Assembly: GCA_944326585.1 (NCBI GenBank)
Contig: CALVEN010000005.1
Coordinates: 38,147-102,146 of the forward strand
Source of the DNA: Candidatus Gastranaerophilales bacterium
GTDB lineage: Bacteria; Cyanobacteriota; Vampirovibrionia; Gastranaerophilales; Gastranaerophilaceae
Length of the DNA stretch: 64,000 nucleotides
Direction: 5' to 3'
Part shown: one piece after another, positions 53,538-62,045 of the stretch
Position numbering within the stretch: the stretch's first letter is position 1
Layout of the letters: each line of letters starts with the position of its first letter
Translations under genes and position numbers: made by a program
Notes under the pieces: model-generated
Told to the model about the DNA's origin: nothing
The model's input: only the letters and a program-made list of their open reading frames with translations
Database searches by the model: none

Positions 53538-53566
53538 TTGCTTAAATCTATTTTTTAGAATAAAAT
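53538..53566 (+). promoter_or_regulatory. promoter giving a leaderless mRNA for the LptF/G gene
   Basis: TTGCTT, a 17-base spacer and TAAAAT; the -10 box ends 6 nt before the ATG at 53573, so transcription should begin at the A of ATG. No Shine-Dalgarno is present. Confidence 0.6.
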
Positions 53567-53572
53567 AAAAAT

Positions 53573-54697
53573 ATGTTTGATAATCTTGTAACTAAATTAA
53601 AAAACATAACCTTACTTGATAAATACATTCTCAGGCAGGTTATAGAAATGTTTTTGATGGGGGTATGCGTATTCACATCAATCATATTTGCCTCCGATAC
53701 ATTTATCACGCTTATCAAACAGATATCGTTATTTGGAATTCCGTTTAAGGTCGCATTAATGATGATTATCTTAAACCTACCGTCAGTTGTTGTTATGACA
53801 ATACCTATGGGTGTACTTCTGGCAACGGTTATGACACTTAATGATTTGAGCTTGAAATCCGAAATAACAGTCATGCGAGCCTGCGGAATAGGGCTTAACA
53901 GAATTGCAAAACCGATTTTTATATTTGCAATTGTAATGTCAATTTTCAGCTTTTTTATAAATGAAAGCATAGTACCTGTTATGACAAAACAGTCAAAAGA
54001 TCTGGCGCTGTGGGCGTTGGGACAAAAAAACATTCCTGACGGGAAACAGAATTTTGTGTTCAAAGAATTAAATGACCACGGATTTTTAAAAAGATTATTT
54101 TATGTTGGATATTGTGAAGATAAGACCCTGCATAACATAACAGTTCTTGACACGTCAAAAGAAGGCACTATTCAGGTTTTGCAGGCAAGAGAAGGTAAAA
54201 CCTCACCTAAGGGCTGGAATTTTGAAAAAGGTGCTATTTATACTGTTGACAGGGAAGGAAAAGTTCTTAATACAACGCTATTTGACGACTTGAACGCGCA
54301 ATTCGGTGTGGATATGTCAAAAGAATTGAATAAAAACGTTGCAAAAGAAATGAATTTTCCGAATCTTGTAAAATATCTGGCAACAACAAAAATTGATGTC
54401 AAACAAAAACGAGAACTGGTTATTGAATTATTTGATAAAATTGCATTACCCGTCACAACAGTTGTACTTGTTCTAATCGGTGTGCCGCTTGCGATTACGC
54501 CGCCGAGGGTAAGGTATAACCGTGGATTTTTATTCAGTATTTTAATAATTTTCATATACTATTTAATCAGGGCGCTTTCAATATCATTCGGAGAATCCGG
54601 CAAGCTTGAGCCGTTTTTAGCTGCATGGATGCCGAATATTGTTCTCACAATATGGGGCGTGATTTTGTATTACAAAAAAGTGTTTACTATTGAATAA
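53573..54697 (+). CDS. LptF/LptG-family LPS export permease
   Basis: 374 residues. YjgP/YjgQ family: N-terminal LLDKYILRQVIEMFLMGV, three membrane helices before a periplasmic beta-jellyroll-like region (about 125-265, VLDTSKEGTIQVLQAREGKT) and three after it (LPVTTVVLVLIGVPLAITPP onwards). Part of the Lpt system pulling lipopolysaccharide out of the inner membrane; which of LptF or LptG cannot be told. Fits with kdsC and kdsD in the window. Confidence 0.92.
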   Translation: MFDNLVTKLKNITLLDKYILRQVIEMFLMGVCVFTSIIFASDTFITLIKQISLFGIPFKVALMMIILNLPSVVVMTIPMGVLLATVMTLNDLSLKSEITVMRACGIGLNRIAKPIFIFAIVMSIFSFFINESIVPVMTKQSKDLALWALGQKNIPDGKQNFVFKELNDHGFLKRLFYVGYCEDKTLHNITVLDTSKEGTIQVLQAREGKTSPKGWNFEKGAIYTVDREGKVLNTTLFDDLNAQFGVDMSKELNKNVAKEMNFPNLVKYLATTKIDVKQKRELVIELFDKIALPVTTVVLVLIGVPLAITPPRVRYNRGFLFSILIIFIYYLIRALSISFGESGKLEPFLAAWMPNIVLTIWGVILYYKKVFTIE

Positions 54698-54738
54698 AAT
54701 TCCTCTTTTTGCAGGTGAAAAATTCAATTTTTTTATCG

Positions 54739-54744
54739 TAAAAT
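54739..54744 (+). promoter_or_regulatory. -10 box directly upstream of ORFan at 54751
   Basis: TAAAAT ending 6 nt before ATG; no Shine-Dalgarno; the -35 region is not clear. Confidence 0.45.
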
Positions 54745-54750
54745 GAAATT

Positions 54751-55407
54751 ATGGACAATAATCGTAACTTTTTTAACGTAAGCGCAATAAATTCTGTTAA
54801 ACAAAACCCTTTTAACGGCTCGGAAAACATTCTGGAGGAGCCGAAATCCTCAGTGTCAAATCCGATAAGATTAAACGGTTACGATTCAGCAATTTTAAAT
54901 GACAAAACATTACCCGAAGATGAAAATCTTAAACTGGAATATAAAATTTCTGAAAAACAGAAAGCAATTACCGAGCTGAACGGCAAAATTAAAAATGCCG
55001 AGCTTTACGGTACGCAGACGGAGGTTTTGAGCCTCAGAGTCCGCAAACAAAGGCTTGAACAGGAACTGTTTGAGCTGAACCGCGAATATGCGAATAAAAA
55101 AATTAAAACACCGAAAGGTGAAGTGATTGAGCTTCCGTGGATAAAAAAAGCACAGACATTTTTTTCAAGAAAAGTACTCGCAAAAGTTTCAAAAAAATTC
55201 AATTCAATTGTATTTTTAGGAGATTCGCTGGAAAAATTATCAGCCATAAATAAAAGCGTTGATGCACTGATAGAAATGAAAGTTCCGTACGGAGAGAAAA
55301 ACGATAACTACGAAAAGCTGACGGAATACCTTTATCAGGCAAACCAGCTTCATTCACAGATTTCCAGAACACTCGGAGAGATAAAAAATCCGCAAAGGCG
55401 CGCTTAA
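54751..55407 (+). CDS. 218-residue coiled-coil protein
   Basis: Not recognised. An N-terminal N-rich tail (MDNNRNFFNVSAINSVKQ, then PFNG), a coiled coil (about 65-115, KLEYKISEKQKAITELNGKI) and a basic helical C-terminal domain. Soluble. Probably lineage-specific; shares the tail pattern with other window proteins. Confidence 0.75.
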   Translation: MDNNRNFFNVSAINSVKQNPFNGSENILEEPKSSVSNPIRLNGYDSAILNDKTLPEDENLKLEYKISEKQKAITELNGKIKNAELYGTQTEVLSLRVRKQRLEQELFELNREYANKKIKTPKGEVIELPWIKKAQTFFSRKVLAKVSKKFNSIVFLGDSLEKLSAINKSVDALIEMKVPYGEKNDNYEKLTEYLYQANQLHSQISRTLGEIKNPQRRA

Positions 55408-55458
55408 CATATACCCGAATGAGGCTATTTGAACGGAATAAATACCTGACAAAATATA

Positions 55459-55734
55459 TTACTTGCCGCCCAGCTTGAAATCAGGACCCAGCTCTTTTTC
55501 CAGAGCTCTTATAATATCGGACAACCTGACGCCCATGGCTTCCGCAACTTTCCAAACATTAGAAATTCTGCTGTCGATAACGCCGTTTTCCATTCTGTTA
55601 AGGTTGCCTTTATCAATACCGTAATCTTCAGCGAACTTTACGGCAGTACAATTAGTTTTTGCACGTCTGAAAGTTTTTAGTGTTTCACCTAATTTTTTGT
55701 TAAAATATCTGGATTTTTCTGTCTTTTGTTCCAT
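55459..55734 (-). CDS. XRE-family HTH regulator
   Basis: 91 residues, a Cro/C1 HTH (LGETLKTFRRAKTNCTAVKF, DKGNLNRMENGVIDSRISNV) with a short conserved tail ELGPDFKLG. About 40% alike to the regulator 108 nt upstream, so a tandem pair. No clear ribosome binding site; TATAAT one base before ATG. Confidence 0.88.
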   Translation of the reverse strand: MEQKTEKSRYFNKKLGETLKTFRRAKTNCTAVKFAEDYGIDKGNLNRMENGVIDSRISNVWKVAEAMGVRLSDIIRALEKELGPDFKLGGK

Positions 55735-55841
55735 AACATAATTATATAAAAAAATTCATAATAACGCAAGAAATATAAAAAATTCTTTAAAAAATATTTA
55801 CATAAAAACGTCCTTAAAGCCTATAAATCAAAAGGTTTGAC

Positions 55842-56114
55842 TTATTCGTCAATTAGCTTAAAGTCGTCACCGAGTTCATCTTCCAGAAATTTTGAAAATT
55901 CCGAAAATTTTAAACCCAATGCTTCTGACACCTTCCAAATTGTTATAAATTTACAATTATAAACAGCATTTTCAATTCTGCTCAAATTCCCGCTCCCCAA
56001 TTCGTATTCATTAGTCAGTTTATTTGCAGAAATCTTTTGCGTCTCTCTTAATTGTTTTGTAACTTTAGCTAAAGCCTGATTAAATTGTAAAATTTTATAA
56101 TCTTGTTGTTGCAT
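55842..56114 (-). CDS. XRE-family HTH regulator, second copy
   Basis: 90 residues with the same layout as the neighbour (SANKLTNEYELGSGNLSRIE, WKVSEALGLKFSEF) and the same closing ELGDDFKL. It lies 44 nt downstream of the Fic gene, so it may be part of that transcript. The 100 nt between the two copies holds nothing else recognised. Confidence 0.87.
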   Translation of the reverse strand: MQQQDYKILQFNQALAKVTKQLRETQKISANKLTNEYELGSGNLSRIENAVYNCKFITIWKVSEALGLKFSEFSKFLEDELGDDFKLIDE

Positions 56115-56158
56115 ATTTATTCATCTATAAGTTTAAACTCTATTGGAAATAACTGATA

Positions 56159-57253
56159 TTAATATAAAACATAATGTGTAACTCTGCCTTTACCAATTTT
56201 TTTCAGTATTTTTTTATCTATTAAATCATTAATATCTAAAGTTGCGGTATCCTGTGAGCAATTACACATTTTAGCCCATTTAGTTGTCGTAAGGTTACCT
56301 TCAAAATTATCCATAAATCTGTTTAAAACTTTTATTTGCCTTTCGTTAAAAACAGTATTTGTATGTTTTTGCCAGAATTCTGCTTTTTGCAAAACTTTAT
56401 CCGTAATCTCTCCGCTTGATTGAATAGCAATCAAAAGATTTTCGAAAAACCATACAAGCCAATTCGTTATATCCATTGAACCCTTTTGCGTTTTTTCCAA
56501 AATCTCATAATAACTTTTTCTATTCTTTTGAATTTGGGCAGACATTGAATAAAAACGGAATTTACTGTCATCACTTCTTGCTAAAATCATATCGGTTAAT
56601 GCTCTTGCAATTCTGCCGTTTCCGTCATCAAACGGATGAAGAATAACAAACCACAAATGCACGATTGCGGCTTGTATCAGAAAATCTGTTTCTTTTTCAG
56701 TATTTATATAGTTGATAAGTTCATTCATCTCACTTTCAAGTGATTCTGCCTTCGGTGCTTCATAGTGAACTTTTTCATTACCTGCATAACCTGATATAAC
56801 CTGCATTGAACCAAGTTCATCAGTCCTGTATCCTCCGACATTAATTTTATACATTCCGCTGTAACCGGTTGGGAAAAGTGCTGCATGCCAGCCTATCAAC
56901 CTGTCTTTAGTCATCTCTTTAGCATAATTTTGTGTAGCATCAAGCATCATTTCCACAATAGCCTCAATATCTCTTGAAACAGGTATTTCTCCGCCGATAT
57001 CAATTCCCAATCGCCGTGCTATAGATGAGCGAACAAGATGTTTATCAAGAATTTGCCCTTCAATTTCAGATGATTTAATAATATTTTCCGTTAAAACCTG
57101 CAACAACGCATTATTTTTAACATCAAATCCTAACAAATCCATTTTGCCAAGCAGATATCCCTGTGCTTTTTTGATTTCTAAAAGCAATTTTTGAATTTTT
57201 TCTCCGCACCATCTAAAGCTGTGCCAGTCTGCGTTTTGGTATATATATTTCAT
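56159..57253 (-). CDS. Fic-domain protein (AMPylase), self-inhibited class II type
   Basis: 364 residues. Fic core HPFDDGNGRIAR (206-217) with the catalytic His and the nucleotide loop, an N-terminal inhibitory motif SSEIEG (61-66; S-x-x-x-E-G, Glu65) that would block ATP, a DUF4172-like N-terminal helical domain and a C-terminal winged-helix (TKWAKMCNCSQDTATLDIND). Transfers AMP to a target hydroxyl. The open frame continues 31 codons upstream, but GGAGAAAAA before this ATG decides. Two XRE regulators follow. Direct repeats surround its promoter. Confidence 0.92.
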   Translation of the reverse strand: MKYIYQNADWHSFRWCGEKIQKLLLEIKKAQGYLLGKMDLLGFDVKNNALLQVLTENIIKSSEIEGQILDKHLVRSSIARRLGIDIGGEIPVSRDIEAIVEMMLDATQNYAKEMTKDRLIGWHAALFPTGYSGMYKINVGGYRTDELGSMQVISGYAGNEKVHYEAPKAESLESEMNELINYINTEKETDFLIQAAIVHLWFVILHPFDDGNGRIARALTDMILARSDDSKFRFYSMSAQIQKNRKSYYEILEKTQKGSMDITNWLVWFFENLLIAIQSSGEITDKVLQKAEFWQKHTNTVFNERQIKVLNRFMDNFEGNLTTTKWAKMCNCSQDTATLDINDLIDKKILKKIGKGRVTHYVLY

Positions 57254-57303
57254 TTTTTCTCCGAATATTTTACGGATATTATAACATTTTTCTCCGAATT
57301 TTT
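57251..57303 (-). promoter_or_regulatory. direct repeats flanking a -10 box upstream of the Fic gene
   Basis: Two copies of a 19-20-base unit with core TTTTTCTCCGAAT on the plus strand (57251-57270 and 57285-57303) lie 34 bp apart around TATAAT (minus, 57278-57283). The downstream copy forms the ribosome binding site and ATG of fic; the upstream copy likewise has GGAGAAAAATG but its frame stops after two codons. Confidence 0.5.
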
Positions 57304-57315
57304 CAAGCCCAAAAT

Positions 57316-57726
57316 CTATTCCTGCACCAAAAATTGCGCCATACAAAGCGTCTTTTGCGGGTTATCTTTTGAAAACACCTTCATAATATACAATCCGGGC
57401 TGCGATATCACGACATAATCATCGTAATAATACATCTGATCATCCTTTAACACCGCTGAATAACTCCAGTAAAGATTATACCCTAATGTCATATATTTAT
57501 TGTCTTTTTTTATTACCTGAATATTTATTGCGCGGGTTTTAATCTTCTTCGGTATGATTACAAGGTAATATATCCGCTCATTCGGCCGAAAAGCTGTACT
57601 GTAATTCATAACATTATCAACCGTAATTTTGTCATGGTTAAACAGTATTGCCGCTTTGTCACGATTGCAGCCACATGTACAAAAAACTACTAAAAATACA
57701 GCTAAACAAAGAACTAATTTCTTCAT
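57316..57726 (-). CDS. 136-residue exported, probably lipid-anchored protein
   Basis: Starts MKKLVLCLAVFLVVFCTCGC, a hydrophobic signal ending in a cysteine cluster; Cys20 after Thr-Cys-Gly is a plausible but atypical lipobox. The mature part is beta-rich with many Tyr (LGYNLYWSYSAVLKDDQMYY). No domain recognised. Overlaps the end of the large TPR gene by 4 nt, hence the same operon. Confidence 0.75.
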   Translation of the reverse strand: MKKLVLCLAVFLVVFCTCGCNRDKAAILFNHDKITVDNVMNYSTAFRPNERIYYLVIIPKKIKTRAINIQVIKKDNKYMTLGYNLYWSYSAVLKDDQMYYYDDYVVISQPGLYIMKVFSKDNPQKTLCMAQFLVQE

Positions 57727-59750
57727 TTTTCCAGACTTCTTATTTTATCCTGAACCTGTGCAACGTTTTCCGCATCTTTATTATATTGCAGGAATAATTT
57801 GTAATATTTCAAAGCCTCAGGTTTGTTTGCCTCTGTCTCATAAGCTATTGCCAGAGCATAATAGGCATAAGCATAATCAGGCTTTATTTCGACCACCTTG
57901 CTGAAAGATTTTTTTGCCTCGGAATAGTTTTTCTCATTTGCATAAGCTAATCCCAAATTAAACCAGCCGTCGGCATATTCAGGCTTTACAACAATTGCAC
58001 GTTTGTAAAATTCAGCAGCAGTTTTGTTGTCATTTTTCAACCCGTAAATGTTGCCTATCTTAAGTAAAGTAACTTCATCGCCCGGATTTATTGTCAAAGC
58101 TTCCTGATAATTTTGAATTGCTAAATCAAAATCTTTTTTTCTGTAATTTTCATCGCCTAAAGCGATTAAATCTTTATTTTTTGTCATATCAACAGGTTTT
58201 TGCTGAATATTACCATCCGGGCTTAGAGAAATTTCAGACAATTCCGCATCCCCCGCAGTACCTGCTGCCGGCTGCTGACTGTATAAAGCAGAAATAAATT
58301 CACCGTATTCCGTGCTGTATAATGATTTTTCAGGATTTAAAGCAATTGCTTTTTCATACATTTCCGCAGCTTTGTCATTTGAATTCAAACCCCTGTATGC
58401 TTTTGCAAGCCCATAATACGCATAATCATCGGCTGAATTCCTTGAAACCGCTTTTTGGAAATATTCGGATGCCTTTGAATAATTCTTTGCATTCAACGAT
58501 ACAAACCCCTGTGCCGTAATTGCTTTGGTAAGATTTGAATCTACAGTAGGATTGCTTTTTACGCTCAAAACTTGTTCGTATAATGCAATCGCTTCGTCAT
58601 ATTGATCTAATGCATGAAGCGCAAAAGCCTTATTAGTTTTGGCTTCCAAATCATCCGGTTTAACCTTCAAAACCTCATCATAATATTTTAATGCGGATAT
58701 ATAATCCTTTTTGGCATGATAACACTCTGCCAGATCTTTTTTAACATCAATATCATCAGATTTTATGGCAAGTGTTTTTTCAAAATTATCAATCGCAGAA
58801 TCCAAATCATTTATACGCTTATACACAATTGCCATATTTTTATAAACTCTTGCGTCCGTCGGATAATTTTGTGCATAAATTTTATACTGCTCAATTGCCT
58901 CCGCGTTTTTCTTCATATCAGCAAGAAGATTTGCATAATCCAGTCTTATTGAATGCAGATTCGGCAATTGTTTGAACACAATATCGTATTGTTCAAGTGC
59001 CAGATCATTATTGTCGAGTTCCTGATAAGCAAGAGCAAGACTTATATGACAGGAGGTATTTTCAGGATCAAGTTCAACTGCTTTTTCCAAAATTTCGGAA
59101 CCTTTAGAATAATTACCGGTTTTTACGAGAGCCACACCGTAATTTGCATAATCCTTAAAGGTTGATGAATTTTTGTTATAAAGCGTTGTATATTCTTTAA
59201 CCGCTTTTTCCGGCATATCAAGAACAAGATAGGCTGATGCAAGATTTTCACGCGCCTCTTTATGCTGAGGATAAATTTCCAAAAATCTCGCGTAACTTTG
59301 AACAGCAGTTTTATAATCCTGCATTTTATATTGAACATTTGCAATATTTAAATAGTTATACTTGTATTCCGGAAATAACTGTAGAGATTTATTGTAAGCT
59401 GCAAGAGCCTCATTGTATTTGCCCTGAGTTTCATAAATACTCCCGACACTTATATATACAAATGCATCATCCGGCTTTAATTCCAAAACTTTTGAATAAG
59501 CCTGCAAAGCCAAATCATATTCACCCAAATCGGAATATATTCCGGCGAGTTTGGTATAAAGCATGCTGTCATTGCCGGCTAAAGTAATTGCTTTTTTCAA
59601 TTTTTCAATTGCATCCGGCAGATTATTCTGATATTCGGCAGAACATGCCTGCTGATACAACGCATTGACCTCCGGCGACATTGCAGCATCAGCAGCAATA
59701 CCTGTCAAACTCAATATAATAAATGATGATATTAAAAGATGCTTATTAAT
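57723..59750 (-). CDS. secreted TPR-repeat protein with probable ATT start
   Basis: About 675 residues. Tetratricopeptide repeats fill residues about 30-675, with 34-residue periodicity and typical P-x-x-x-x-A motifs (ALQAYSKVLELKPDDAFVYI, EAKKSFSKVVEIKPDYAYAY). The first common start codon is a TTG (59714) which would cut the hydrophobic segment. Reading upstream in frame from it gives KHLLISSFIILSLTGIAADA, a full signal peptide, reaching an ATT codon at 59750, eight bases after AGGAG; a stop lies five codons further. ATT is used as start in infC of other bacteria. Role: protein-protein interaction outside the cytoplasm. Confidence 0.78.
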   Translation of the reverse strand: MNKHLLISSFIILSLTGIAADAAMSPEVNALYQQACSAEYQNNLPDAIEKLKKAITLAGNDSMLYTKLAGIYSDLGEYDLALQAYSKVLELKPDDAFVYISVGSIYETQGKYNEALAAYNKSLQLFPEYKYNYLNIANVQYKMQDYKTAVQSYARFLEIYPQHKEARENLASAYLVLDMPEKAVKEYTTLYNKNSSTFKDYANYGVALVKTGNYSKGSEILEKAVELDPENTSCHISLALAYQELDNNDLALEQYDIVFKQLPNLHSIRLDYANLLADMKKNAEAIEQYKIYAQNYPTDARVYKNMAIVYKRINDLDSAIDNFEKTLAIKSDDIDVKKDLAECYHAKKDYISALKYYDEVLKVKPDDLEAKTNKAFALHALDQYDEAIALYEQVLSVKSNPTVDSNLTKAITAQGFVSLNAKNYSKASEYFQKAVSRNSADDYAYYGLAKAYRGLNSNDKAAEMYEKAIALNPEKSLYSTEYGEFISALYSQQPAAGTAGDAELSEISLSPDGNIQQKPVDMTKNKDLIALGDENYRKKDFDLAIQNYQEALTINPGDEVTLLKIGNIYGLKNDNKTAAEFYKRAIVVKPEYADGWFNLGLAYANEKNYSEAKKSFSKVVEIKPDYAYAYYALAIAYETEANKPEALKYYKLFLQYNKDAENVAQVQDKIRSLEK

Positions 59751-60032
59751 TTTCCCTGCTCCTCAATTAATTTACATTTTAACAAAAAATCCGCTCCGTG
59801 TAAACTCTGTATTATCAAAATTTACTACTATAAAATTAATTCTCCGGAATTATTAATTTTTGTCACTATCATTCTCGGGCAAATTCTTTACAAAAATTTA
59901 CAATTAAATTCCTTTTCCTGCGCAAGTTTTTAAATTTACGACATTTATACTACTAGAAAAATTCTTAATAACGTGATATAATAATACACGAAGTTATAGA
60001 AAAATAACTGAAGAAAAAAGGAGTAGGATTCT

Positions 60033-60191
60033 ATGACAACACTCGTAACAAAGACCAAAGAAAAAAAGGTCAAATCCAAATTCAATGACGAGTTCGAGAA
60101 CTATTTAAAAGCTCAATGTCTTAAGACAACTTTTAATGGTTTGGAATTAGAGACATTCTCTTGGTACAAAAAAGTTTTAGGACTCGCTTAA
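60033..60191 (+). CDS. 52-residue small protein, independent unit
   Basis: MTTLVTKTKEKKVKSKFNDE start, then FENYLKAQCLKTTFNGLELE and a TFSWYKKVLGLA end. Basic N-terminus, helical. AAAAAAGGAGTAGGATTCT before ATG is a strong ribosome binding site; its own terminator follows 25 nt after the stop. No relative recognised. The 280 nt upstream hold only promoter-like AT-rich sequence (TATAAT near 59979). Confidence 0.7.
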   Translation: MTTLVTKTKEKKVKSKFNDEFENYLKAQCLKTTFNGLELETFSWYKKVLGLA

Positions 60192-60215
60192 ACCAAACTA
60201 ATTTTAAAAAATCAA

Positions 60216-60246
60216 AAGTCGGCTGTCATCGAAAGCCGATTTTTTA
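60216..60246 (+). terminator. terminator after small protein
   Basis: TCGGCT / AGCCGA stem with a nine-base loop and T-run; also suited to the convergent TPR gene. Confidence 0.82.
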
Positions 60247-60249
60247 GTA

Positions 60250-62001
60250 TTATGACAATTCACGAATAAGTTCCTGAGCTTCCTCACAATCGGGAAAAAT
60301 TTCAACGGCACGCTCTAACACTTCCAGTGCAGAATCATTATCTTCAAGTTTTGCATAACATTTTGCACTATTTAACAGGATATTAATATTCATCGGACTT
60401 TTTTCAAGCAAATTTTTGAATATTGAATTTGCCTGTTCAAAATCCCCGAGTTCATAATAACAAAGCCCCAATAAATTTTCACAATCATTTGTCTTATCGC
60501 CCTCATAAGATTTAACTAAAAACATTTTTGCCTGTTCGTAATCTTTCAGCAAAAATCTTATTTTGCCGGCGATAAACAACAAAAACGGCTGATCATTTGC
60601 AAATTTTAATGCGGCATCAATCTGCTCTTTTGCTTTTTCAAGGTCATTAAGCTGAATTTTATTTAATGCTGAAAAACCGAGCGTATTCGGATTTTCCGGT
60701 TCATACTCAAGTGCTTTTTGATACATTTCATCAGCACGTTTAAAATCTGTTGTAGCGTGAAGATAATTTGCATATTCAAAAATTATTGAATGATTTTCAG
60801 GCGCCAATTTATAAGCATTTTCAAATTCATCTTTTGCATAATCAAACAGACGCTTTGTAAGATAGATTACACCAAGATCCTTATGCGCCTGCGCAAACTC
60901 AGGATTAAGCTCAATAACTTTTTTCAGGATTTTTTCAGCTCTGTCAAAATCACCGGTCATAATACAAATATGAGCAAATTCATAATACAATTCAAACGAT
61001 ACGTTCCCTTGAATTAATATCTTTTCAAAAATCTGTTTTGCATACTGCGGCTGATTAAGTTTCAAATAAAGATTTGCGAGCTTATGCGCCATATTAACAG
61101 ATTTAGGGTTGAGCATAACAAGATTTTGCAAAATATTTACGGCAAGCTGATATTCCCCGATTAATTCATAACAGCATACCAGATTATATTGAAAATTATG
61201 TTTTGCCGGAAACTGAACAATCAGATGTTTATAATGTTCAATAGCGGAATGTATATCCCCTGATTTTACCTCCGACAAAGCTAATGCCACAAGATAATTG
61301 TCGGACGGCTCTTTTTCATAAGCCTTTTTAAAATATTCACAAGCCTCTTTATGTTTGTTTTGAATTTGAAGAACGGATCCTATATTAAAATATGTCAAAG
61401 AATTTTCCGGATCATATTCGCTTGCTTTGAGATAATTTTCGTATGCCTTATCAAGATTGCCGATTGTGACATAACATGTTCCGAGATTATTATAAAGCTG
61501 GGAATGTGAAGGATTCAATTCAAGAGCCTTTTCAAGATAATAAACACTTTCTTCAAATTTTTTCAAAGACATACCGGCTGTACCGATTATATAGAATAAA
61601 GTATAATCCCCGCCCGCGAATTCAAGTGCTTTTTTACCCAGTTCAATGGCTTTTTCAGCTTCATTGGATTTCACATAAACAACGCAAAGATTTTTATAAG
61701 CATCCAAAAATTCCGGTCTGAGTTTTATAACTTCCAAATACGCTGTTTTCGCGTGTAAAAAATCTTCCAGATTGTCATAACAATTTGCAAGATAAAACCA
61801 GCTTGAAGCGTCATCCGGCAAATATTTTACTACCGTTTCAAAAACACTCTGCCCCTCTTTGTATTTTTCAAGATTAACATAACAAAGCCCCAAAAGCTTT
61901 AAGGCCTCGATATTTTTGCCTTCAGATTTCAGAATTTCTTCTAACTTTTCCTGCGCTTCTTTAAATTTATTTTCCGCAATAAGCTCATTTATTTCTTCCA
62001 T
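60250..62001 (-). CDS. cytoplasmic TPR-repeat protein
   Basis: 583 residues, made almost entirely of about sixteen tetratricopeptide repeats (ALKLLGLCYVNLEKYKEGQS, AYENYLKASEYDPENSLTYF). No signal peptide, in contrast to the preceding secreted TPR protein. Divergent from mnmE. Function unknown; a scaffold. Confidence 0.85.
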   Translation of the reverse strand: MEEINELIAENKFKEAQEKLEEILKSEGKNIEALKLLGLCYVNLEKYKEGQSVFETVVKYLPDDASSWFYLANCYDNLEDFLHAKTAYLEVIKLRPEFLDAYKNLCVVYVKSNEAEKAIELGKKALEFAGGDYTLFYIIGTAGMSLKKFEESVYYLEKALELNPSHSQLYNNLGTCYVTIGNLDKAYENYLKASEYDPENSLTYFNIGSVLQIQNKHKEACEYFKKAYEKEPSDNYLVALALSEVKSGDIHSAIEHYKHLIVQFPAKHNFQYNLVCCYELIGEYQLAVNILQNLVMLNPKSVNMAHKLANLYLKLNQPQYAKQIFEKILIQGNVSFELYYEFAHICIMTGDFDRAEKILKKVIELNPEFAQAHKDLGVIYLTKRLFDYAKDEFENAYKLAPENHSIIFEYANYLHATTDFKRADEMYQKALEYEPENPNTLGFSALNKIQLNDLEKAKEQIDAALKFANDQPFLLFIAGKIRFLLKDYEQAKMFLVKSYEGDKTNDCENLLGLCYYELGDFEQANSIFKNLLEKSPMNINILLNSAKCYAKLEDNDSALEVLERAVEIFPDCEEAQELIRELS

Positions 62002-62033
62002 AACATTTATTATACATTAAAAAAGTTTTCATG

Positions 62034-62039
62034 TATAAT
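62034..62039 (+). promoter_or_regulatory. -10 box of a leaderless mnmE transcript
   Basis: TATAAT, six bases, then ATG at 62046. A TATACA 17 bases upstream of the -10 may be the -35 box. No Shine-Dalgarno before either possible ATG. Confidence 0.55.
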
Positions 62040-62045
62040 TTAGAT

